NCBI RefSeq assembly: GCF_024628725.1
Contig: NZ_CP102410.1
Span: forward strand, 372,001 to 436,000
DNA from: Ruegeria sp. YS9
Lineage (GTDB): Bacteria > Pseudomonadota > Alphaproteobacteria > Rhodobacterales > Rhodobacteraceae
Length of the DNA stretch: 64,000 bases
Direction of reading: 5' to 3'
A model generated the notes under the pieces. It did no database searches. It saw only the letters and a program-made list of their open reading frames with translations, and was not told where the DNA came from. Made by a program: the position numbers and the translations under genes. Below, piece by piece: positions 16,900-25,436 of the stretch; the stretch's first letter is position 1; every line of letters begins with the position of its first letter.

Positions 16900-17583
16900 A
16901 TGCTTGCTGAATCCGCCGCACGCAATGATTTCGAAAACGTGCTGATCGTTGATGACCATCCATTGTTTTGCGACGCCTTGTCGATGACCCTGCAAAGTGT
17001 GGCTCAGATTCGGGAAATCCATACGGCAGACCGGCTGGAAGACGCATTGGATCTGCTGGCAAGTGGGCTGAAACCTGATGCTGTCATGCTGGATCTCAAT
17101 TTACCGGATGTGGACGGGTTGGATGGCCTTGTCCGCTTGAAGGCTGCCGCAAACGCACCGGTAATCGTGGTGTCGTCGCTGACCGACAACCGCGTCGTCA
17201 GCCAGGTGATACGGGCCGGCGCATCGGGCTATGTCCCCAAGCACAGTCAGCGCGACGTGTTCCGTACTGCATTCGAGACCGTGCATGCCGGTGACGTCTT
17301 CGTGCCGGAAGGCTGCGTTTTGATCGACACAGAGGAAGACGACGAACACGGCGAAGCGGTCAAACGACTGGCGACACTGACAAACCAGCAGGCGCGTATC
17401 CTGCAACTGATCTGCGAAGGTAAACTGAACAAGCAAATCGCCTATGACCTGTCGATTGCGGAAACGACCGTCAAAGCGCATGTGACCGCAATAATGCGAA
17501 AACTGGGTGTCCAAAGCCGCACGCAGGCGGTTCTGATCGCCAAGAAAGCGTCTTTTGCCAGTGTCTTGCAAGATCAAGGCTAG
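16900..17583 (+). CDS. LuxR/NarL-family response regulator
   Basis: 227 residues. Receiver domain at about 13-130 with acidic pair VDDH (18-19) and phospho-acceptor D65 in VMLDLNLPD, then a LuxR helix-turn-helix at about 163-220 (LTNQQARILQ, NKQIAYDLSIAETTVKAHV). It begins 130 bp after the dead xoxF and precedes, in the same direction, a FIST protein and a hybrid histidine kinase. Such sets control PQQ alcohol-dehydrogenase genes in pseudomonads and relatives, which makes this the likely regulator of the neighbouring locus. The frame is complete with all key residues, so it may still control genes elsewhere. Confidence 0.88.
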   Translation: MLAESAARNDFENVLIVDDHPLFCDALSMTLQSVAQIREIHTADRLEDALDLLASGLKPDAVMLDLNLPDVDGLDGLVRLKAAANAPVIVVSSLTDNRVVSQVIRAGASGYVPKHSQRDVFRTAFETVHAGDVFVPEGCVLIDTEEDDEHGEAVKRLATLTNQQARILQLICEGKLNKQIAYDLSIAETTVKAHVTAIMRKLGVQSRTQAVLIAKKASFASVLQDQG

Positions 17584-17629
17584 GCGTCATACTCTCACGT
17601 TATCGTCGCGCTTTTAGGGAGGAGGCACG

Positions 17630-18799
17630 ATGGACCAAGCAGTCGGGCGGGCAACAGCCCGGGCCCGTACGCCAGGCATCGTCAAAACGGCTTTTGCACG
17701 CCACGACACCGGGCAGTCGATCGAGACACTCAGACGCCAGTTGGGTGATGACCCACTTGCGCTTGTCATTCTTTTTGTCAGCCCGAACGCTGATGCACCC
17801 GTGGTGATCGCGGATGCCGCGCGCGCCTTTGCGCCGACCCCGATTGTTGGATGCACCACCGCCGGAGAGCTGGCGGATAGTGGGTATTGCGAAGATCAGA
17901 TCGTCGCGATCGGCCTGCCGCAATCCCATTTCGAAACACGCACGGTTCTTGTTCCGGACCTGAACGAATTCGATTCCGACAGCATCATCAAAGAGATGAT
18001 CCACAACAGGAACGCGATGATGGCAAGCGCGCCCGAATGGAGCCACGAATTCACGTTCCTGATGATTGACGGGCTGTCGACAAAAGAAGATGAACTGACG
18101 TCGGAATTGGCTGTGGGGCTTGGGCCGGTACCATTGTTCGGTGGATCGGCGGGGGATGGAACCAAATTCGGGCGCACATATGTTCTGTATCAGGGACAGG
18201 CAAGAAGCAATGCCGCCATACTGACCCAGGTTCGCACGCGGTGTCCGATCAAGGTGTTCAAGACCGATCACCTTCTGCCCACCGCCCGCCGCATGGTGGT
18301 GACCAAGGCGGACCCGGCCAAACGCATCGTTCAGGAAATCAATGCCGAACCCGCGGCCCGCGAATACGCCCGCATTCTCGGCAAAGACCCGGAACAGCTC
18401 ACTACATTCACATTCGCAGCCCATCCGGTCGTTGTGCAAATAGGCGGGCAACACCATGTCCGTGCGATCCAGCAGGTGGCGGGAAACGGCGATCTTGTCT
18501 TTTTTTCGGCGATTGACGAAGGCTTGGTCCTGACGCTGGCCGAACCTCGGGACATGGTTGAACACCTACAGGAAGAAATCAGCCTGTTGACCGAGAAGCA
18601 GCAACCCGACACCATTTTGGGTTGTGACTGCATTCTTCGCCGGCTGGAGGCCCAGCAAAAGCAGAGGACGCGCGCGATCTCGAACATTCTGTCTCGCAAT
18701 CACGTGGTCGGTTTCTCGACCTATGGAGAGCAATTCAATTCGATCCATGTGAACCAGACCCTGACCGGTGTGGCGATATACCCGCCCGAGAAAGAGTAA
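17630..18799 (+). CDS. FIST N/C-domain sensory protein
   Basis: 389 residues, no signal peptide or membrane segment, so cytoplasmic. The FIST N domain (about 30-230) includes the typical GCTTAGELADSGY and LFGGSAGDG; the FIST C domain (about 235-370) includes LGCDCILRRLEA and GFSTYGEQF. FIST domains are thought to bind small ligands, possibly amino acids, and often precede signalling genes. A strong GGGAGGAGG site lies before the ATG at 17630. The gene stands 46 bp after the response regulator and 3 bp before the histidine kinase, so the three are probably one operon and this protein may feed a signal to the kinase. Confidence 0.9.
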   Translation: MDQAVGRATARARTPGIVKTAFARHDTGQSIETLRRQLGDDPLALVILFVSPNADAPVVIADAARAFAPTPIVGCTTAGELADSGYCEDQIVAIGLPQSHFETRTVLVPDLNEFDSDSIIKEMIHNRNAMMASAPEWSHEFTFLMIDGLSTKEDELTSELAVGLGPVPLFGGSAGDGTKFGRTYVLYQGQARSNAAILTQVRTRCPIKVFKTDHLLPTARRMVVTKADPAKRIVQEINAEPAAREYARILGKDPEQLTTFTFAAHPVVVQIGGQHHVRAIQQVAGNGDLVFFSAIDEGLVLTLAEPRDMVEHLQEEISLLTEKQQPDTILGCDCILRRLEAQQKQRTRAISNILSRNHVVGFSTYGEQFNSIHVNQTLTGVAIYPPEKE

Positions 18800-18802
18800 G
18801 GC

Positions 18803-21016
18803 ATGATCGAGCATCTCACAGATCCCTCGGACTCACTTGATCGTCAGAACGAGAAGCTCAGGAAAATCGTCGAAGCCCTGATGCGGCGCGTGGAAGAATC
18901 CACCAATGCCTCTGGCGCGGCTTATGCTCAGTTCCAACGGGCGGCGGTGCTTGAACAAGAGGTCCGCGCCCGAACGGATGATCTTGAGCGCGCGCTTGAG
19001 CTTCTGAATGACTCCAACGCCAGGTTGGCGCAGGCCAACAAGGAAACCGAAGCAGCGCGCGCAGATTTGGCAAATGCGATCGAAACGGTGCAGGAAGGAT
19101 TCGCCCTGTTCAATCGTGACGAAGAACTGGTGCTGTGCAACAGCCGGTTCGGGATGCATATGCCCGACATTCAGGAACAGCTGAACCCCGGCTTGCGCTT
19201 TGCCGACTACGTGGAACTGGTCAGCCAATCCGGGTTCCTGTCCCTGCCAGAGACAATGACCCCGGGGGACTGGGCCAAAAGCCGCCTGGATCGTCACGCA
19301 GATGACCACGTGGTGTTCAATGTTCGTCTTTCTGGCAATCGGTGGTCGCAAGTTTCCGAACACCGCACGCCAGACGGGGGCACCGTGATCTTGCAAACCG
19401 ACGTGACAGACATCATGCGGATCGAACGGCAAGAAAGGGATCGCATTCTGGATGACAAGGCGCGGTTGATCCGCGCCACGCTTGAACATATCGATCAGGG
19501 CGTCTGCATCTTTGACAACAAGCACCGCATGATCGGGTGGAACACCCGCGCAAGCGAGCTTTTGGCCATTCCGATCACGCAGTTTCAGATGGGCACGCGG
19601 TTTGAAACCCTGTCCAATCGCCTGGGCGACAATATCAGCTTTCAGAAAGGCATAACCGAGGCGGATCTGCTGGATTGGGTCAGCCGACCAACCTATCGCC
19701 GCCCCCTTCAGTTCCAGATGCATCGGGGGCGATCGAAAATCCTGTCGGTCTTTGCCCAGGAAATGCCTGACCGGGGCTTTGTGATTTCCTTTACCGATGT
19801 AACTGCGGAGCGGAAGTCTGCTGAGGCTTTGTACGAAGCCAAGGAAATGCTGGAACAACGTGTGGCTTCACGCACAATGGAGCTTGCGGATGCGCTGAAC
19901 GAGGCTGAACGGGCGAATGCGTCAAAATCGCGTTTTGTGGCTGCCGCCAGCCATGACCTGTTGCAACCTCTGTCTGCGGCAAAACTCTATGTTGCGTCAC
20001 TGGGCAGCGGTTTGGACAAAGACACAGCGCAGACCGTCGCAGCAAAAGCAGAAAGCGCCCTGAACAGTGTCGAACACATTCTCGAAGCCCTGCTGGACAT
20101 CTCAAAGCTAGATTCCGGGCGGGCCAAGGCGCATCTGTCCACGGTGTCGGTGGGCGAACTTTTCTTGCAGATGGAAGACGCATTCAAGCCCGTCGCCCAG
20201 GCCAAAGGTCTGAAATTGCGTTTTGTCGACACAAAGGCTCTGGTCACAAGCGATGCCAGTTACCTGCGGCGGATATTGCAGAATCTGCTGTCAAACGCGA
20301 TCCGGTACACCGAGACCGGGAAAGTTCTTGTTGGTGTCAGGCATCGCAAGAACGCAATTGCCTTGGAGGTCTGGGACACGGGCATCGGTATAGCATCAGA
20401 CCAAAGAGATATCGTGTTTCAGGAATTTCAGCGCCTGCATTCGGATGCCAGCGCTGCCGAAGGCATGGGGTTGGGTCTTGCGATTGTCGAGCGGGCCTGC
20501 GGGTTGCTTCAACATCCCATCCAGCTGTTTTCCGAAGTTGGAAAGGGAACGGGGTTTTCGGTCGAAATACCTTTGGCCCGGGCAAAACCAGAGGTTTCTC
20601 TCTGCTCTTCAGTGGTACAAAAACCGAACTCGAATGTGCTGGGCAACACCGTCGCCCTGTTGATCGAAAACGATGAAAACCTGCGCGGCGCCTTGACCAT
20701 GACCATCGAATCCTGGGGCGTCGAAGTTCTTGAATGCGAAAGCGAAAGCGAAGCGATTGGCCTTCTGCGCGAAATAGGTATCCTGCCAGATTTTGTTGTC
20801 GCAGACTATCAATTGAATAACGGGAAAACAGGGACGGACGCCATGCGTGCCCTGACGGATGAATTCGGGTATTTGCCCGGCTGCATTATTTCAGCCAATC
20901 GATCACAAGAGCTTGTCCAGCAGTGCAAACAAGCAAAGCTGCCGCTGTTCTACAAACCGATAGATGCGCAACAGCTCAAATCGACGCTGGAGGCCTCTGT
21001 TGCGCGCGGCATCTGA
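18803..21016 (+). CDS. Hybrid histidine kinase (PAS-PAS-HisKA-HATPase-REC)
   Basis: 737 residues, apparently cytoplasmic. A coiled coil at about 15-95 leads into two PAS-like domains (about 90-205 and 222-335). A second coil and the dimerisation domain follow, with H384 in ASHDLLQPL. The ATPase domain has an N-box (LLSNAIRYT), DTGIGI and GMGLGLAIVE. A C-terminal receiver has D668 in VVADYQLN. The HDLLQPL form of the H-box is shared with the ErcS'/NahK-type kinases that govern PQQ ethanol oxidation in Pseudomonas. It lies 3 bp after the FIST gene. All catalytic residues are present, so the sensory set is intact beside a broken enzyme locus. Confidence 0.9.
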   Translation: MIEHLTDPSDSLDRQNEKLRKIVEALMRRVEESTNASGAAYAQFQRAAVLEQEVRARTDDLERALELLNDSNARLAQANKETEAARADLANAIETVQEGFALFNRDEELVLCNSRFGMHMPDIQEQLNPGLRFADYVELVSQSGFLSLPETMTPGDWAKSRLDRHADDHVVFNVRLSGNRWSQVSEHRTPDGGTVILQTDVTDIMRIERQERDRILDDKARLIRATLEHIDQGVCIFDNKHRMIGWNTRASELLAIPITQFQMGTRFETLSNRLGDNISFQKGITEADLLDWVSRPTYRRPLQFQMHRGRSKILSVFAQEMPDRGFVISFTDVTAERKSAEALYEAKEMLEQRVASRTMELADALNEAERANASKSRFVAAASHDLLQPLSAAKLYVASLGSGLDKDTAQTVAAKAESALNSVEHILEALLDISKLDSGRAKAHLSTVSVGELFLQMEDAFKPVAQAKGLKLRFVDTKALVTSDASYLRRILQNLLSNAIRYTETGKVLVGVRHRKNAIALEVWDTGIGIASDQRDIVFQEFQRLHSDASAAEGMGLGLAIVERACGLLQHPIQLFSEVGKGTGFSVEIPLARAKPEVSLCSSVVQKPNSNVLGNTVALLIENDENLRGALTMTIESWGVEVLECESESEAIGLLREIGILPDFVVADYQLNNGKTGTDAMRALTDEFGYLPGCIISANRSQELVQQCKQAKLPLFYKPIDAQQLKSTLEASVARGI

Positions 21017-21060
21017 GTTCTTCCGGTTGTCGCCTGCGTCACAGTGCCGTCCTGTGTCTT

Positions 21061-22005
21061 TCAGAAATCTTCCGTCCGCGGGTTCGCGTTGGTCTGATCC
21101 AGCATCGATACAACTTCCGCCTTCCACCCCGCTTTTATTTTCAGCGCCAATTGCGACGGGGGGCGGTGATCCGGCGACAGGATGGCGTATTCGTATCTGA
21201 GGGGGTCCTTGAAAGGCAGGAATACCACACGGCCATGCGAGATATTCAGCTTTCGTTCCGTCGCAACGGTCAACGGATCGACAATCGAGCAGCACTGCCC
21301 CGATCCAACAAACGGAATGAGCGGAAGAAAATACTGGCACGTCACACTTGGTTTGTAAGTGGCTGAAACCATCTGAAAAGCGCGCTGAACTTTTTTCTGG
21401 AAAGGGTGGGTGTCGTACAGTCCACCCATTGGCACATCATCGAGATCCGAAATCTTCAAAGCCTTTTCTTGCGCCAACGGATTGTCCCGATCCATTGCGC
21501 AAAAGCAATCTCCGCTGATGATCTCTGCCGTGAATTGCGGCTTCTTTCCGACCGGGTGTTCGAAATCAGCAAACCCGAAATCAATGTTCTGAGTGCCAGC
21601 AAGTTCCATTATCTGGGGCGAGCTGCGGGTTGACAGCGTAACCCGAATGTCCGGATTTCCGCCAACCGAGCGGCTGATGAAATTCGGAAAGGCAAAAATG
21701 GACGGTCCCGGCATGGCGGCAATGTTCAGGTTGCCTGAACTTCCTTTAAGAAGCCCGTGCATCGTGCTGGAAACCGTTGATAATCTGTCCAGTATCCCAG
21801 TGGTTTCCGCCAACAGGTAATGCGCCTCGGGCACCGGGATCAAACGCCGGCCTTTTCGTTCGAACAGGGTCAGTCCAAGACTTCTTTCCAGGTTCTTGAT
21901 TGCCAGGCTGATCGCCGGTTGTGTCCGGTTCAGCTTCTTTGCGGTCTGAGAGATGGACCCGGTTTCCATCACCTCACGAAAAACAGTCAATTGAGCAAGG
22001 TTCAT
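21061..22005 (-). CDS. LysR-family transcriptional regulator
   Basis: 314 residues. Helix-turn-helix at about residues 2-60 (SISQTAKKLNRTQPAISLAI), followed by an effector domain. The ATG at 22005 places the first helix as usual; a TTG two codons upstream is possible. It is divergent from the TAXI receptor gene across a 129-bp AT-rich gap that holds a good dyad. It therefore very likely regulates the TRAP transporter, oxidoreductase and racemase operon, with its imported substrate or a breakdown product as co-inducer. The gene ends 44 bp from the convergent hybrid kinase stop. Confidence 0.88.
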   Translation of the reverse strand: MNLAQLTVFREVMETGSISQTAKKLNRTQPAISLAIKNLERSLGLTLFERKGRRLIPVPEAHYLLAETTGILDRLSTVSSTMHGLLKGSSGNLNIAAMPGPSIFAFPNFISRSVGGNPDIRVTLSTRSSPQIMELAGTQNIDFGFADFEHPVGKKPQFTAEIISGDCFCAMDRDNPLAQEKALKISDLDDVPMGGLYDTHPFQKKVQRAFQMVSATYKPSVTCQYFLPLIPFVGSGQCCSIVDPLTVATERKLNISHGRVVFLPFKDPLRYEYAILSPDHRPPSQLALKIKAGWKAEVVSMLDQTNANPRTEDF

Positions 22006-22031
22006 GTCCAAAGCATAAGCTAAACTTTCGT

Positions 22032-22049
22032 TTTGTTAAATATAACAAA
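22032..22049. promoter_or_regulatory. Candidate LysR operator upstream of the TRAP operon
   Basis: Perfect 7-bp arms TTTGTTA / TAACAAA around AATA in the divergent gap between the LysR gene and the TAXI receptor gene. The surrounding sequence is strikingly AT-rich for this window, consistent with overlapping divergent promoters. Binding is inferred. Confidence 0.45.
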
Positions 22050-22134
22050 TTTGTATTTATGTTAAAATTGCATAGGCTGAACGGATCAGAATTCGGACAA
22101 ACCGAATCCAATGATCCACAACTGGGAGCTTACG

Positions 22135-23142
22135 ATGAGATTGATGAAATGCCTGACGGGTTTGGCTTTGGCGGGTGCATTGGCTGCACCGGCGCTTGCA
22201 CAGGACCCAACCTTTTTCCGCATCGGCACCGGCGGTGCAGGCGGCACTTATTTCCCGATCGGAGGGACCATCGCCAACGGAATTTCGGCCCCTCCGGGCT
22301 CACGCCCCTGCGAAGAGGGCGGCCAATGCGGTGTGCCCGGGCTGATCGCTATCGCACAGTCAACAACTGCGTCAGTCTTCAACAATGCCGCCGTGCAAAA
22401 CGGCGAGCTTGAGGCCGGCCTGGCCGCGGCTGATGTAACCCGTTCGATGTATCTGGGTGAGGGCAAGTTTGAAGGCAAACCCCACCCGAAGCTGCGCATC
22501 GTCGCAAACCTGTTCCCGGAAGACCTGCACCTGGTTCTTCCCGCAGGCCAGACGATCAACGATCTGAGTGACCTCAAAGGCAAGCGCGTTGGTATCGCGC
22601 AGGCCGGTTCGGGCACGCAGGTGGCCGTGTTGCAAATGCTGGAAGCATGGGACGTCAACCGTGACAATATGGATGAGGCCGAGTTGAACAACAGTCAGAG
22701 CGCCGAACGTCTGGCCGATGGCCAACTTGACGCCTATTTCTACGCAGCAGGATGGCCGGTTGCCGCAATGGTGCAGCTGTCTTCGACCAAGGGCATGAAC
22801 CTGCATTCCTTCAGCGATGAAGATTTGGCAAAGATCAACGAGATCATTCCTGCCTATATCCCGTCCGCTATCCCGGGGGGTGTATATGAAGGCATCGATT
22901 CCGAAACCAAGACCCCTGCGGTAAGCGCGATGCTGGTCGTGTCATCGGATCTGTCCGAAGACCTAGTCTATCAGCTGACCAAGGCCCTGTGGAACGACAA
23001 CACGCGCAAGCTGCTGGACAACGGCCACGCAAAGGGCAAGCAGATCACGCCTGATACCGCCCTCGACGGCGTCGAGGCGCTGGGTGTTCCGCTGCATCCG
23101 GGTGCCGAGAAGTTCTATAAAGAAGCCGGTCTTCTTCAATAA
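22135..23142 (+). CDS. TAXI-family TRAP transporter solute receptor
   Basis: 335 residues with signal peptide MRLMKCLTGLALAGALAAPALA. The mature protein begins with the family pattern FFRIGTGGAGGTYFPIGG, and the TAXI fold continues with QSTTASVFN and VGIAQAGSGTQV. It captures a solute in the periplasm for the fused permease that follows. The ATG at 22135 is preceded by GGGAG; an ATG at 22111 would put a polar leader before the signal peptide. TAXI receptors of known specificity bind glutamate or related compounds, but the ligand cannot be read here. Downstream oxidoreductase and racemase genes suggest an amino acid. Confidence 0.93.
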   Translation: MRLMKCLTGLALAGALAAPALAQDPTFFRIGTGGAGGTYFPIGGTIANGISAPPGSRPCEEGGQCGVPGLIAIAQSTTASVFNNAAVQNGELEAGLAAADVTRSMYLGEGKFEGKPHPKLRIVANLFPEDLHLVLPAGQTINDLSDLKGKRVGIAQAGSGTQVAVLQMLEAWDVNRDNMDEAELNNSQSAERLADGQLDAYFYAAGWPVAAMVQLSSTKGMNLHSFSDEDLAKINEIIPAYIPSAIPGGVYEGIDSETKTPAVSAMLVVSSDLSEDLVYQLTKALWNDNTRKLLDNGHAKGKQITPDTALDGVEALGVPLHPGAEKFYKEAGLLQ

Positions 23143-23166
23143 CCAGACCTGACTGAAACCTGTTGT

Positions 23167-23188
23167 CGGTGCCCCGGTCGGGGCACCG
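23167..23188 (+). promoter_or_regulatory. Intercistronic hairpin between receptor and permease genes
   Basis: Perfect 9-bp stem CGGTGCCCC / GGGGCACCG with a 4-base loop and no T run. It lies 24 bp after the receptor stop and 33 bp before the permease start. Such hairpins commonly protect the 3' end of the receptor mRNA so that more receptor than permease is made. Confidence 0.6.
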
Positions 23189-23221
23189 CACTCTGGAATC
23201 ATGCGAAATCGGGGGGCCATC

Positions 23222-25435
23222 ATGTCCGAGACCCAGAAACTTGATGACCACGAACTGACGGCCGAGGAACTTGCGGCCATCGAAGAACAGTTCGACGAAG
23301 GCGCCGCTGTCCGGCAGGTCACGCCCACGGCAGGCAAGGTGTTGCGTGTCGTCGCCCTGATCTTTGCATTCTACGAATTCTTCACGGCTGGTTTCGGCCT
23401 GCCTGCCGACCACTGGCATATGGGCATCTATCTGGCTCTGCTGTTCATTCTGGTCTACGCCACGATCCCGATTGTCGGAGCCAAAAGCCTCTATGCTCTC
23501 AAAGTCAGTCGTTTCCGCATCGGCAACGTCCCTCTCTATGATCTAGTCTTCATGGCGCTTGGCATCATCGCCGCGCTTTACGTGGGTTTCGCCTGGCGCG
23601 GCATACCGTTCCTGGGGATCGAGGAACAAACCTTCCGAATGGGCAACCCAAACAGCTATGATGTAATCCTCGGCGTCATCATCATCCTTCTGGTACTGGA
23701 CATCGCGCGCCGCACGCTGGGTTGGGTGCTGCCGCTGATTATCTGCGTATTCATTTCATACGCGCTGCTGGGCCCCTATTTTCCCGGGTTGCTTCAACAT
23801 CCGGGCGTGAACTTCAAAACCTTCGTATCGTCAATGTACTTCCCGCAGGAAGGAATCTATGGCGTGACGCTTTGGGTCGTTTCGACCATCGTGTTCCATT
23901 TTGTCCTGTTCGGCGTGATCGCTCAGCGAACGGGGCTTGGGCAACTGTTCATTGACAACGCAACCATTTTGGCGGGCCGCTATACGGGCGGCCCGGCCAA
24001 AGTGTCGGTGGTATCCTCGGCCTTCTTCGGCACGATCTCGGGCTCTTCGGTGGCCAACACCGTTTCGACCGGCGCGCTGACAATTCCCAACATGAAGCGC
24101 CTTGGATACCCCGGTCACTTTGCGGGCGGGGTCGAGGCCGCGTCTTCGGCTGGCGGCCAGATCACACCGCCCATCATGGGCGCTGCGGCCTTCATCATGG
24201 CCGAGTTCCTCGAGGTGCCTTATACCACCATCGTGATCGCTGCGATCTTCCCGGCGCTCTTGCATTATGTCGGCGTCTTTGCCGTGGTGCATCTGATGGC
24301 GCGCAAGCTGAACCTGCAAGGTCTGGCGAAAGAGCAATTGCCGCAGCTCAAGGCCGTCTGGGCCGAAGGCTGGGCCAATATCGTGCCGCTGATCGGCCTG
24401 CTGGTGGTTTTGTTCACTGGATACACACCCTTCATGTCGGCCTTCTGTGGCATATCGCTGGCGGTGATCGCGGGCATGTCGCGGATCAAGCAGCCGCCAA
24501 CTCTGATCTACGCAGCGGCGTTTCTTGCGTTCGTGCTTTGGAAGTTCTCCGACGGTGGGTTCGACCTGTCCATGACCGCGATCCTGTGCGGATTGTCGGT
24601 TATCGCCACGCTGAACCCGCAGAAACGGATCGAAGTGCCCGAGATGCTGGCCGCGGTCGAACTTGGGGTAAAGTACTCGCTGGCCGTGGGGGCCGCTGCC
24701 GCCGCGGTGGGTATCGTGGTGGGTGTGATCAACACCACCGGTATCGGTTTCCGCATCGGATTCATGGTGACACAGGGTGCGGGCAATCTGGCATCCGATC
24801 TCTACAACATGATCTCGTTCGGCAGCTTCCAACTGTTTGCGATGGAAGACCTGCAACTGTTTATCTCGCTGGTTTTCATTGCCATCGTCTGCATTCTGAT
24901 GGGGGCCGGCATTCCGACCACCGCACTGTACATCATGCTCGTTTCGGTCGCGCAGCCTGCGCTGGCGCAGTTGGGGGTTCCACCCATCGCCAGCCATCTG
25001 TTCGTGCTGTATTACGGCGTGGTCTCCGAGATCACACCTCCGGTCTGCACGTCGGCCTATGCCGCCGCAGCGATTGCGAATTCCAACCCGTTCCGCACCG
25101 GTCTGTCCGCCTTTACGCTGGGACTGGGCAAGGTGATCGCGCCGATGGCCTTCGTCTATGCGCCGGTTTTGCTGTTCGTGTCTTCCACAGGGTTCGATCT
25201 TTGGGAATTCACCTATACCGCCGCCAGCTGTATTGCCGGTGTCATCGCGCTTTCGGCGGCGGTCGTGGGGTATTGGTTGCGGCCACTCAACCGCGTGTCG
25301 CGCATCCTGATGGTCGTTGCCGGGATTATCTTCGTTGCGCCCACGCTGACGGCTGACCTGATCGCTCTGGCGGTGGCGTCTCCTGTCATCGTCACACAGT
25401 TGATCGCCCGCAGCCGAATTCAAGCAACGATCTGA
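23222..25435 (+). CDS. TRAP transporter fused permease (DctQ-DctM type)
   Basis: 737 residues, inner membrane. Four N-terminal hydrophobic segments represent the small DctQ part. They are followed by the large DctM part with more than a dozen segments and typical text such as GTISGSSVANTVSTGA and GAGIPTTALYIMLVS. The ATG at 23222 (MSETQKLDD) is chosen over 23201 because GGGGGG lies just before it and the extra residues are unlike the family. Works with the TAXI receptor, driven by a sodium or proton gradient. The next gene begins 1 bp after the stop, showing an operon. Confidence 0.93.
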   Translation: MSETQKLDDHELTAEELAAIEEQFDEGAAVRQVTPTAGKVLRVVALIFAFYEFFTAGFGLPADHWHMGIYLALLFILVYATIPIVGAKSLYALKVSRFRIGNVPLYDLVFMALGIIAALYVGFAWRGIPFLGIEEQTFRMGNPNSYDVILGVIIILLVLDIARRTLGWVLPLIICVFISYALLGPYFPGLLQHPGVNFKTFVSSMYFPQEGIYGVTLWVVSTIVFHFVLFGVIAQRTGLGQLFIDNATILAGRYTGGPAKVSVVSSAFFGTISGSSVANTVSTGALTIPNMKRLGYPGHFAGGVEAASSAGGQITPPIMGAAAFIMAEFLEVPYTTIVIAAIFPALLHYVGVFAVVHLMARKLNLQGLAKEQLPQLKAVWAEGWANIVPLIGLLVVLFTGYTPFMSAFCGISLAVIAGMSRIKQPPTLIYAAAFLAFVLWKFSDGGFDLSMTAILCGLSVIATLNPQKRIEVPEMLAAVELGVKYSLAVGAAAAAVGIVVGVINTTGIGFRIGFMVTQGAGNLASDLYNMISFGSFQLFAMEDLQLFISLVFIAIVCILMGAGIPTTALYIMLVSVAQPALAQLGVPPIASHLFVLYYGVVSEITPPVCTSAYAAAAIANSNPFRTGLSAFTLGLGKVIAPMAFVYAPVLLFVSSTGFDLWEFTYTAASCIAGVIALSAAVVGYWLRPLNRVSRILMVVAGIIFVAPTLTADLIALAVASPVIVTQLIARSRIQATI

Positions 25436-25436
25436 C

